From WTFY01 sp011523795 (GTDB taxonomy: Bacteria > Pseudomonadota > Gammaproteobacteria > UBA4575): 64,000 bases of DNA. The translations under genes were made by a program, and so were the position numbers. The notes under the pieces are model-generated. The model was not told where the DNA came from, did no database searches, and worked only from the letters and a program-made list of their open reading frames with translations. Within the stretch, counting starts at the first letter, position 1. Each line of letters starts with the position of its first letter. Shown here piece after piece: positions 53,752 to 61,125 of this stretch. Location: contig OZ242278.1 of the NCBI GenBank assembly GCA_965207475.1, positions 124,001 to 188,000 of the forward strand, given 5' to 3'.

Positions 53752-54780
53752 ATGAAAGTAGGTATTTGGGCGCCTGTGTATGGGGGGTGGTTACGTATAA
53801 AAAATCACCAATACCGACCATCTTTTGCAGTTTGTAATGAAATTGCTAGTCGTGCTGAAACTAACTGTTATGACTACATCTATGTCTCTGAAAATTACCT
53901 GAATGTCGTTTACGGGCCAAGTCAGGAAGTTGCTGATGCATGGGCATATGCTGCAGCCCTTGCAGCAAATACTTCAAAGATAAGCATTGTGGTTGCCACA
54001 AAACCAGGATTTCACTCCCCATTGCCTTTGGCCAGGATGGCGCACGGCATTAACCATATAAGTAATAATAGGCTGTCTATCAACATAGTCTGTGGGTGGT
54101 GGAAGAAGGAATTTACTCAATGTGGAGTTGAGTATTTGGATCATCAGGCGCGCTACCAGCGTGCAACAGAATTCACACAGTGCCTCAAGCAGTTATGGAC
54201 CGGAGAAAACACTTCTTTTAGCGGAAAATATTTCTTACTGCAGGATGCCCTGATGGCAATGGAAGACTTAGAAGAGGGTAGAATTCCAATATGGATCAGT
54301 GGTCAATCGACAGATGCTCAAAGGCTTGTGGCCCAATACGGAGATGTATTTTTTATTGATAGCATGCCTGATGAGAAGTTAGAACAAACCATTCAGCAAA
54401 TAAGAGATCTAGAAAGCAAATATAGAAACAAAGTCAAGATTGCAATGAGTGTATTTGTTATCTTGGATAAGACAAAAGAACAGGCCGAGCGCAGGTACAT
54501 GAAAATACTTTCTGGTAGACAGCAGGACTTGATAGAAAACTTTAAACGAATTATGGCCGAGTCAGGGGCTACGATGTGGAAGGGGCTGACTGATGAGCAA
54601 ATGGTTGATTCAAATTGCGGGTTTGATGCAAGCCTGATTGGGGACCGTGCCACTATATTGAATCGTTTAAAGTTGCTGCAGGGCTATGGAGTAGACATTT
54701 TATTATGTCAGTTTGAAAACATGCTGGATGATGCGGAAAAATTTGGTAAAACAGTTTTGCCTCAATTACGTGCAGCATAA
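53752..54780 (+). CDS. SfnG-like FMN-dependent monooxygenase (LLM class)
   Basis: A 342-residue luciferase-like (bacterial luciferase/SsuD fold) monooxygenase. The segment INIVCGWWKKEFTQ followed by LDHQARYQRATEF closely parallels dimethylsulfone monooxygenase SfnG and alkanesulfonate monooxygenases. The ATG at 53752 is chosen because MKVGIWAPVYGGW is the expected family N terminus; the open frame reaches back to 53689, but that part overlaps the terminator. It needs reduced FMN from a reductase not present here. Substrate specificity (a sulfone, sulfonate or related compound) is inferred. Confidence 0.85.
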   Translation: MKVGIWAPVYGGWLRIKNHQYRPSFAVCNEIASRAETNCYDYIYVSENYLNVVYGPSQEVADAWAYAAALAANTSKISIVVATKPGFHSPLPLARMAHGINHISNNRLSINIVCGWWKKEFTQCGVEYLDHQARYQRATEFTQCLKQLWTGENTSFSGKYFLLQDALMAMEDLEEGRIPIWISGQSTDAQRLVAQYGDVFFIDSMPDEKLEQTIQQIRDLESKYRNKVKIAMSVFVILDKTKEQAERRYMKILSGRQQDLIENFKRIMAESGATMWKGLTDEQMVDSNCGFDASLIGDRATILNRLKLLQGYGVDILLCQFENMLDDAEKFGKTVLPQLRAA

Positions 54781-54879
54781 AAAGTAGCAACTGACAATGC
54801 CTATAAAGTCATAAGCACAAGGTTTCAAAAGTTTTTTGATTCAGTGCGCACTAAACTTTAGGAGAGGAGAAGCCAAATC

Positions 54880-56367
54880 ATGACCACAAAAAGTAAGACG
54901 AAAACAAAGCAAAAAAGTAATAAATGGACAATGAAAAACTTACCTCAGGGAGAAGACGCAAAGAAAGTTGCACGTGAATTTGCCAGAGAACTACTTGATA
55001 TCCAAAAAGCTAATCCAGTTGTAACACCTAAATCGCATAAGAAGAAAAAAAGGAAGCAAGCACACCTGCTAGGTTTTATCCAACACGGATTAAATAGTCA
55101 TGCAACTGGAATGTGGCGAAACCATCGAGACAAGCGTGGATGGAAGTTTTCTGAGCCTGAGTACTGGGTTCATATGGCAAGAACAATGGAGCGCGGTAAG
55201 TTTGATGCGATGTTTATCGCGGATGAGCTAGCACCATACAATAATTATAAGCAAAGCTCTGATGACACGGTTCGCTATGCTGTGCAGTGCCCAGTTCATG
55301 AGCCGGCAACTATCGTGCCAATTATAGGTCATGCAACCACGCACCTGGGCGTTGGAGTAACTTTGTCAACTGCATTTGTGCACCCCTATGCGATGTGCCG
55401 TCATTTATCAAGTTTAGACCACCTTACCAAAGGGCGGGTTGCCTGGAATATAGTAAGTTCGTATTCCAAGAGTGAATGGGACGCCTATGGAGCAGAAATG
55501 TCTGACCGTTCTTTAAGGTATGAAAGAATGGAAGAGTATATGGATCTCTGCTATCAGCTTTGGGATTCTTGGGAGGAAGATTCTATCGTTGCTGATCGTG
55601 CATCTGGGGTATTTGCAGATCCTGAAAAAGTTCGTGAAATCAATTTCGATGGACGCTTTTTCAAATGTAGAGGTAGGCATTTTTGCTATCGGTCTCCACA
55701 AGTGTCTCCGGTTTTGTGGCAAGCTGGCTCTTCTCCTCGCGGTAGGGACTTTGCTGCAAAACATGCAGAAGCGATCTTCGCAGTCCACCCAAATGTAGAG
55801 CGCATGGCTGAATACAGGGATGACTTGAATGAGCGCTGCTATACAAAATTCAATCGCGAGCCTAATAGTGTGAAACGAATCTATGGATTGCAGACGATAG
55901 TTGCTCCAACGCGTGCTGAGGCTGAAGAAAAATATGAGAGGATAATGTCTCACATTCCATTGGAGGGAGCGCTTGCTTGGATTTCAGGACACTTTGGGCC
56001 GGATTTTTCGACCTATGAGTTAGATGATGTTGTACAAAACATTGAAATTCCGGGTATTCAAGGTTTATTTGAGTCCATCATTTATGCTAAGGGAGGAGGG
56101 CCTGTCACCGTAAAAGAAGCAGCTTTGATCTATGCACAGGGCATGGGAATGCCACGTGCCATCGGAAGCCCTGCAGATGTTGTCGATCAGATGGAGGTAT
56201 TCATGGATGCAGGGGCAGATGGATTTATGCTTGTTGCTACATACACTCCTGGTTGCTTTGAAGATTTTGCGGATTTGATTACACCTGAAATGCAGAGAAG
56301 AGGCTTATTGCGGACCGAGTATCGAGGTAAAACATTAAGGGAGAACCTGCTTGATGACGGAAATTAA
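54880..56367 (+). CDS. DmoA/NtaA-type FMN-dependent monooxygenase
   Basis: A 495-residue LLM flavoprotein of the NtaA/SnaA/DszA group, which oxidises nitrilotriacetate, dibenzothiophene sulfone or dimethylsulfide. Landmarks are LLGFIQHGLNSHATGMWR, the MFIADELAPY segment, LSSLDHLTKGRVAWNIVSSYS, PQVSPVLWQAGSSPRGRDFAAKHAEAIF and the C-terminal DGFMLVATYTPG. About 60 lysine-rich residues precede the domain, an odd extension. GGAGAGGAG precedes the ATG at 54880. It follows the SfnG-like gene by 99 bases. The physiological substrate is unknown. Confidence 0.87.
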   Translation: MTTKSKTKTKQKSNKWTMKNLPQGEDAKKVAREFARELLDIQKANPVVTPKSHKKKKRKQAHLLGFIQHGLNSHATGMWRNHRDKRGWKFSEPEYWVHMARTMERGKFDAMFIADELAPYNNYKQSSDDTVRYAVQCPVHEPATIVPIIGHATTHLGVGVTLSTAFVHPYAMCRHLSSLDHLTKGRVAWNIVSSYSKSEWDAYGAEMSDRSLRYERMEEYMDLCYQLWDSWEEDSIVADRASGVFADPEKVREINFDGRFFKCRGRHFCYRSPQVSPVLWQAGSSPRGRDFAAKHAEAIFAVHPNVERMAEYRDDLNERCYTKFNREPNSVKRIYGLQTIVAPTRAEAEEKYERIMSHIPLEGALAWISGHFGPDFSTYELDDVVQNIEIPGIQGLFESIIYAKGGGPVTVKEAALIYAQGMGMPRAIGSPADVVDQMEVFMDAGADGFMLVATYTPGCFEDFADLITPEMQRRGLLRTEYRGKTLRENLLDDGN

Positions 56368-56452
56368 GCGATTGCCACACCACGCTTGCAAATTTAGTTT
56401 GGTTAGCTAGGGCTGGATTAGATTTAGCGTATTTCTGCAAAATATATACGCA

Positions 56453-56782
56453 GTGGTGCAGGTTACTAGCACGCTACAAACTGCCTTTAAACGAATGAAG
56501 CTTAGCTTTGTCTTGCTCATGTTTATGTTTGTAGCGATTTACATCTATGCTGATAGATACCAGTTTACTGGTGAACATAACAGCTGGCTCGCTGTAATCA
56601 TCGGCGTTAGTATTGCCCTTAGTCTTATTTATTTATTTTATATGGTTTACCTCGTAAACCTCCTTAACAAAAATTCATTACTTTGGGTGATTCTGACTGT
56701 TGCCTTTGGGCCGCTAGGATTGCTAATTTCGTATATCATAATTTCTGCAAGTGTTATGAAGATTGAGAAAGAAAGTAGCTAG
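56453..56782 (+). CDS. Hypothetical membrane protein
   Basis: A 109-residue protein with three hydrophobic helices (about 17-33, 45-67 and 77-98). From GTG 56453; an in-frame ATG at 56495 gives a shorter form starting MKLSFVLLMF. No family is recognised. It follows the monooxygenase gene by 85 bases and converges on the SnoaL-like gene. A membrane partner of the uptake cluster is possible but unsupported. Confidence 0.6.
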   Translation: MVQVTSTLQTAFKRMKLSFVLLMFMFVAIYIYADRYQFTGEHNSWLAVIIGVSIALSLIYLFYMVYLVNLLNKNSLLWVILTVAFGPLGLLISYIIISASVMKIEKESS

Positions 56783-56806
56783 AATCAGCCACAAAAATCT
56801 ATATTT

Positions 56807-57262
56807 TCATTTGAAACTAGAATAATCCAGAATGCCTACCTGGGCGATTAGTTTCCATTGCTTCATTCTTACTGTTGTATAAATCTTGCAAGTCCGGCCA
56901 ACCCAGTGCAATTCGTCACCCGTTCTAGACTCCCATAAAGTATCAACATCTACTACTGCAAATGCACCGTCTTCTTCACTTGAAATCACAATGTTTTCTA
57001 TAGTGCGGGAATTATGTACCAAATTATATTTTTCAAAAAATTTTTCGAAATACTCGTACCAGCGCTGGTAATTGAATTTTCCCCAAGGTAATACCCACTC
57101 TATCGGGTCATGAGCATTTGCGTTTGGCGGCCAAGGCCAAACCATGTCAGGATGGACAATGTTCAAGAAGAGATCAATATCTTGAGTGTCAAATGCGCGC
57201 GTCTCTCTGTTTACAATTTCTGTAATTTCTTTCCTAGCATCCATGGTTTGAGTGTTAGGCAT
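56807..57262 (-). CDS. SnoaL/NTF2-like domain protein
   Basis: A 151-residue soluble protein with the NTF2-like cone fold expected of SnoaL/ketosteroid-isomerase relatives. An N-terminal helix EIVNRETRAFDTQDIDLFLNIVHPDM is followed by WPWPPN, a central WYEYFEKFFEKYNLVHNSRTIEN segment, and a strand-rich half ending QWKLIAQVGILDY. No catalytic residues can be assigned. Its role could be a small-molecule isomerase or hydrolase or just binding. It lies at the edge of the monooxygenase cluster on the opposite strand. Confidence 0.8.
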   Translation of the reverse strand: MPNTQTMDARKEITEIVNRETRAFDTQDIDLFLNIVHPDMVWPWPPNANAHDPIEWVLPWGKFNYQRWYEYFEKFFEKYNLVHNSRTIENIVISSEEDGAFAVVDVDTLWESRTGDELHWVGRTCKIYTTVRMKQWKLIAQVGILDYSSFK

Positions 57263-57319
57263 GATGCAGCTCAGCGTAGTAGTTTCACGTTAGACTGGGT
57301 TATTATTTAACAATAGAAC

Positions 57320-57352
57320 GCTTCCAAATGGCATGTTATTCCATTTGGAAGC
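57320..57352 (-). terminator. Perfect 12-bp hairpin
   Basis: GCTTCCAAATGG at 57320-57331 pairs perfectly with CCATTTGGAAGC at 57341-57352 across a nine-base loop. It lies downstream of the 31-residue gene on the minus strand and upstream of the SnoaL-like gene, so it may be a terminator or processing site for the leftward transcript; the T-run that follows is weak on either strand. Confidence 0.5.
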
Positions 57353-57420
57353 TACCCCTTTAATTTAAGAGAAATAAAGGAGCTTAGAATACAAGGTACT
57401 TTGGCAATCAGCGATCAATT

Positions 57421-57443
57421 ACCGGGCATACATAGTGCCCGGT
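57421..57443 (-). terminator. Hairpin directly after the 31-residue ORF
   Basis: ACCGGGCA at 57421-57428 pairs with TGCCCGGT at 57436-57443 around a seven-base loop. On the minus strand the stem begins one base after the stop codon of the small membrane gene. No T-run follows, so it may act as a stabilising stem or a Rho-assisted end rather than a classic terminator. Confidence 0.45.
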
Positions 57444-57444
57444 T

Positions 57445-57540
57445 TCAATTATCTTTTTTCTTGTCTTTCGCTAGTACCATGATAATAAAGTAGACAGCTA
57501 CAAATATAGCAAAAATTAAAATTCCAACACCATCAGGCAT
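57445..57540 (-). CDS. 31-residue single-pass membrane protein
   Basis: A very short frame from the ATG at 57540 to the TGA at 57445-57447. It has one hydrophobic helix (residues 7-25, GILIFAIFVAVYFIIMVL) followed by a charged tail AKDKKKDN, typical of small accessory membrane subunits. GGAGGG lies about ten bases ahead of the ATG and a perfect 8-bp hairpin follows the stop by one base, both supporting a real gene. No homologue is recognised. Such proteins often attach to larger membrane complexes; the nearest candidate is the symporter unit some 4 kb away. Confidence 0.6.
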   Translation of the reverse strand: MPDGVGILIFAIFVAVYFIIMVLAKDKKKDN

Positions 57541-58035
57541 AACTGGTTGCCCTCCAAGTTAGTTGATGCATTTTATTGATAATTATATACCAAGTAATGC
57601 ATCATTTTTAGAATTTCTACACATTTTTATTGTCAATCCAAGTGGTTGCTTTATAGAGTTAGCAAAGTCAGCAAGATTAAGTCCACGAGTGAAGGCTGGG
57701 TGACATGCAAGTGTGATTTGGTATAGAGAATTCTGCTTTGGCAAGATAATTTGAGTGCCATATCTACGGGTATAGATTTTGGAAAATTTGCTAAATGAAT
57801 TTCAGGATGATGTGCACTTGGCATTCCTTTTCGGATTTAAAGCTTCTATGTTGAATTGGCCATGAATTACGCTCGCTTCAAATCGTAGCCGGTGAGTTGA
57901 ATCCAAGCAGGTAATATTTAAACTATAAATTTGTGGGTACATGATCTGCTGCTGTTGAATTCAGCACTGTACTGCTAAAATTTCAGAGAGAAATTTGTCC
58001 TAATCACTCTTTACAAAACAAAATCTGGAAAAGAA
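57541..58035 (+). other. Intergenic region
   Basis: About 495 bases between the divergent 31-residue gene and the next rightward membrane gene. AT-rich, with no supported coding frame, repeat or terminator. Promoters for both flanks should be here. Confidence 0.35.
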
Positions 58036-58377
58036 TTGAATTTACAAGCGTCGACAGTAGTTTTTACTCTTTTGGCTACCTTTGCATGGATCATCATTGC
58101 ATACCCGTATTACGTGAAAAACAGGGACTGGTGGATTAGTAGTATGTTTGTTTCTGATACTTCTCTAATAAAACTGGTTGCCTATGTTGCTCTACTAGGG
58201 TCAGCCTACGCGTCTGTGAAGTTAGGTGCATGGTGGGACTCTATAATTGTAATAGTTTTAGGATTACTCCTCGCCTTGGTTTTGACTGGGGTTCTTCGAT
58301 CTTTTGTACAGTATGTTGCTGTGATTGGTCTTGTCGTTTGTTGGGTAGCAGGTGCATATCTGCTGTTTCATGTTTAG
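58036..58377 (+). CDS. Hypothetical membrane protein
   Basis: A 113-residue protein with four hydrophobic segments (about 7-24, 42-60, 66-88 and 92-112) separated by short charged loops, including KNRDWW and SDTSLIK. The start is a TTG at 58036 preceded by GGAAAAG; no ATG occurs early in the frame. No family is recognised. It stands alone upstream of tRNA-Ser on the opposite strand. Confidence 0.55.
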   Translation: MNLQASTVVFTLLATFAWIIIAYPYYVKNRDWWISSMFVSDTSLIKLVAYVALLGSAYASVKLGAWWDSIIVIVLGLLLALVLTGVLRSFVQYVAVIGLVVCWVAGAYLLFHV

Positions 58378-58652
58378 GCATGCGATTACATATATATTTA
58401 GAATGATCAGATAAAGTACTGATCTTTCAAATAATGTCTGCAGCGGTTTCTGAAACAGAATTTACAGAATATGAGAAAGCCAATTGCTGTCTTTTGCTGA
58501 ATAGTTAGCTTCGATAGAAGCAAGTTCTAACGGCTTCATGAGTGTTGGTGGTATAGAAGCCTGGTTTTAATGTACATAAGACTGATGCCAATATTATGCG
58601 GGAACTGATGGTACACAGCCAAAAATGTATCCATTAAGTGACCAGTTATTTG

Positions 58653-58737
58653 CGGAGAGGGAGGGATTCGAACCCCCGGACCCTTTCGAGTCAACGGTTT
58701 TCAAGACCGCCGCATTCGACCACTCTGCCACCTCTCC
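58653..58737 (-). tRNA. tRNA-Ser (anticodon UGA)
   Basis: An 85-base cloverleaf on the minus strand. The acceptor arm GGAGAGG pairs with CCTCTCC, the anticodon loop reads CTTGAAA giving UGA, the long variable arm GACTCGAAAGGGTC is the class II type expected for serine, and the T loop GGTTCGAATCC is present. CCA is not encoded at the 3' end. A 61-codon frame over it (58594-58779) is noncoding. Confidence 0.96.
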
Positions 58738-59038
58738 GATTCGGCGGATTAGAATACACGAATCATTTAAATGTGCCATCTTTTACATATCCAATAAAAA
58801 ATGGGTGACTTGCACTAGTATAAGATATTATTATGCAGGAAGTGAGAAACTTAATTGGGAGGATATGCTAATTAGCTAATTTACAGCTTCAATCTTGATG
58901 AATAAATGTTGAATAAATTTTCCCATTAGTAAAGCACTTAGCAACTGGCATGAATAGCTTGATCTGGAAATGAATAATCATTCTTATTTAGGCCTACTGA
59001 AGTTAGGAGCACAATCTAATCGATAGGAGGAGTAAATT
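58738..59038 (+). other. Gap between tRNA-Ser and the DUF1097 gene
   Basis: About 300 bases with no gene. It should hold the leftward tRNA promoter near 58740-58790 and, toward 59000, that of the DUF1097 gene. No integrase, attachment-site repeat of the tRNA 3' end or mobile element was seen. Confidence 0.35.
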
Positions 59039-59557
59039 ATGTCGAATCTTGTTGCATTATCAATCAGCATAGCCGTGTTAGGCGGTATAGCGACAGCATT
59101 ATGTTTAGGTCCATTATCAGGTATTGTTATAATTTGGATTGTATTTATAAGCTGGGCATGCTTTTTTGCTATAGGTGGTGATGGAAAGGCATTACAAAAC
59201 ACAATCGTATGCAATATAGCGGGCGCCTTACTAGCATGGATAGGGTTACTAATATTTTTAGGTATTCCATTAGCAGAGACGCTTTCAGTGCCTATTTGGG
59301 CTGGAATAGTTGTGGCTGTGACTGTGCTGATTATGTGCTTGCTAGCTCATGTTGAAGTGTTTTCTTCAATACCTGCGAGTGTCTTCGGTTACGCAAGTGT
59401 TGCAGCTTATGCATTGCAAACGGATGGCGCAATGACTATGGGGGCGCTCACTGGCGGTTCAAACAATGCAATTATTGTTGTCGTGATATCAGCTGTTATT
59501 GGAGCCATCCTTGGCATGATTTCCGGAAAAATTGGCGCAGCATTAACTTCAAATTAA
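59039..59557 (+). CDS. DUF1097 membrane protein
   Basis: A 172-residue protein with five to six hydrophobic helices and little soluble sequence. The pattern with an N-terminal LGGIATALCLGPLS, WACFFAIGGDGKAL, and a C-terminal glycine-rich AVIGAILGMISGKIG matches the DUF1097 family (compare E. coli YcdZ-like proteins). Function is unknown; a substrate-translocating or channel-like role is possible. A strong TAGGAGGAG ribosome site lies just before the ATG, and a rho-independent terminator follows. Confidence 0.85.
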   Translation: MSNLVALSISIAVLGGIATALCLGPLSGIVIIWIVFISWACFFAIGGDGKALQNTIVCNIAGALLAWIGLLIFLGIPLAETLSVPIWAGIVVAVTVLIMCLLAHVEVFSSIPASVFGYASVAAYALQTDGAMTMGALTGGSNNAIIVVVISAVIGAILGMISGKIGAALTSN

Positions 59558-59594
59558 CTGACAAGTATAACTATATAGAAGTTCTAATATTTCA

Positions 59595-59626
59595 GAGCGC
59601 CTAGCAGAAAACTAGGCGTTCTTTTT
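59595..59626 (+). terminator. Rho-independent terminator after the DUF1097 gene
   Basis: GAGCGCCTAG pairs with CTAGGCGTTC (one G-U pair) around a seven-base loop, followed by TTTTT. It lies 38 bases past the stop, a textbook arrangement. Confidence 0.88.
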
Positions 59627-59753
59627 ATCTGAGTTTAACAATAAGAAATTCGATAGGTAACTTGCTTTTAAAAATAACTATCCGGTTATTTGCATAGCCT
59701 AGTTCTTGGTCTGCTTTGAGTTTCGAATTATTTCTATAAAAGACAGAGGGAAC

Positions 59754-59936
59754 TCAGTCGAAAAAATAATTGACGGCCATGGTAACCCAGCCTCCTACCC
59801 ACAAAGTTCCAAACAGGATAAAACCAAAGCTTGCTAGACTAAAACCATGTTTTTTAATTTCAACTGTCTCTAAATGAATTAGACCGATCCCCAGAATTGA
59901 AAATATTACAGAAATTATGCCTAAAACAAATTGCAA
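59754..59936 (-). CDS. Hypothetical 60-residue membrane protein
   Basis: A short leftward frame with two hydrophobic helices (about residues 3-22 and 34-56) joined by a polar stretch HLETVEIKKHG. It ends with AVNYFFD. Composition and topology are protein-like, and the ATG is at 59936, but no clear ribosome site or homologue is visible. It lies convergent with the DUF1097 gene. Confidence 0.5.
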   Translation of the reverse strand: MQFVLGIISVIFSILGIGLIHLETVEIKKHGFSLASFGFILFGTLWVGGWVTMAVNYFFD

Positions 59937-60237
59937 GGTAGATTTACCTGGAAATGTCCAACGCGAGACGTCTGCTGTACGGGCGCAACATGTTCTTCAT
60001 GGTCACATAAGGCTAATGATGGACGAGTGTGTGAAAATATATAGTTAGCGAGTTGGATTAGCTTTATTATTATTGCATTATTTCAGTTATCTAGATTACT
60101 ATTTCTGTTATGGGCCAGCCTTAATGCTGTAATTAGGTATCTAGGATGGCTGAAAATCATGATAAGCAGGGTATCTTGTAAGAAGATATCACCCTATTAT
60201 AAAAATCGGTATTACCGTTTTATGGAGGAGGTTCAAT
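59937..60237 (+). other. Intergenic region before the DUF4242 gene
   Basis: About 300 bases between divergent genes. The last part carries the strong GGAGGAGG ribosome site of the DUF4242 gene. No other feature was recognised. Confidence 0.35.
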
Positions 60238-60501
60238 ATGCCAGTGTATGCAGTTCAAAGAAGACTGCCTGGGATTACGATGGATAACTTGGCGAATGCT
60301 CAGAAAGCAGCTATTGATACCAGTAATAAAATTGCTGCAGAAGGCACACCTGTTAAGTATATTCGAAGCAATTTCTATCCAGAAGATTCGCGATGTACGT
60401 GTTTGTTTGAGGCAGACTGTGCGGAGACAGTTGAAAAAGTGAATAAAGAAGCTTCGCTTCCATTCGATAAAGTGGAAGAAGTAATGGATTTAAATCCATA
60501 G
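60238..60501 (+). CDS. DUF4242 domain protein
   Basis: An 87-residue cytosolic protein of the DUF4242 family, ferredoxin-like single-domain proteins that include the nickel-binding SCO4226. Typical features are PVYAVQRRLPGIT at the N terminus, VKYIRSNFYPEDSRCTCLFEADCAETVEKVNKEA and the closing FDKVEEVMDLNP. The cysteines C54, C56 and C61 in the middle could bind metal. A GGAGGAGG site lies seven bases before the ATG, so translation should be efficient. Single gene with no obvious partners. Confidence 0.85.
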   Translation: MPVYAVQRRLPGITMDNLANAQKAAIDTSNKIAAEGTPVKYIRSNFYPEDSRCTCLFEADCAETVEKVNKEASLPFDKVEEVMDLNP

Positions 60502-60820
60502 GCTAACTGCCAGGCTTTTAAAACCTGATACATCAGTAGCAGTCATTAGCTATGAGCAGCGGCCTGGGCGAGTTGTCTGTCTATAGACGTTTTTCCAGGT
60601 AGCCTTCCGTCTTGGTCTACAATTTTTGGGATTTTTAAAATTGTGCTGCTTTTCATATGTACATCAGCTTATGCTGCCTGACTGCACTCTAAGTATTTAT
60701 TTAAAATAAAAAATAATTTAGAGAAGATTGTCTCAATCAAGCGCATAAATTGGGGCAATATTGGCTATGTATGGTAGGTAATTTTTTAGTGACTAATGCG
60801 GTGTGTAGGCTAGCAAGCTG
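60502..60820 (+). other. Intergenic region
   Basis: About 320 bases, very AT-rich around 60700-60730. No coding frame or strong hairpin was found; the short GTCTATAGAC palindrome near 60575 followed by a T-run is too short to call a terminator. Confidence 0.35.
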
Positions 60821-61024
60821 ATGATTGGCAATCGTAAAAGCATCTGGTTTGTAGTCAGTGCAGTTTTAGTATTCATATTGTTGGTTGCAGCAGTTTTTGT
60901 TTTAGTTCAGTCAGGCTCGGTTAGCGTACAATTAGGCTTGTTGATGCTGATCTGTTTATTGGGACTCTACGTGAGCTTTGGAATTTTGATTGCTATATAT
61001 CAGCTTGTAAGCAAACTGGAATAG
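60821..61024 (+). CDS. Hypothetical 67-residue membrane protein
   Basis: Two hydrophobic helices (about residues 8-29 and 37-62) after a short basic N terminus (GNRKS) and ending LVSKLE. This is a plausible small inner-membrane protein, but no family is recognised and the ribosome site is weak. A 101-base gap separates it from the dihydroorotase gene. Confidence 0.5.
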   Translation: MIGNRKSIWFVVSAVLVFILLVAAVFVLVQSGSVSVQLGLLMLICLLGLYVSFGILIAIYQLVSKLE

Positions 61025-61125
61025 ATTCTCAAATTGTCAAAAATTCTAATACTTCTTAATCAAGCTATAATTGAATTTATTCATCTAGCTATTGATTTTA
61101 CATAGTTTAATCACAAGTAGACCTA

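Noticed and set aside
58594..58779. 61-codon frames over tRNA-Ser on both strands
   Set aside because: They translate a structurally complete tRNA gene.
60565..60590. Possible terminator at a GTCTATAGAC palindrome with a T-run
   Set aside because: The stem is only three base pairs with a minimal loop, too weak to support the call.
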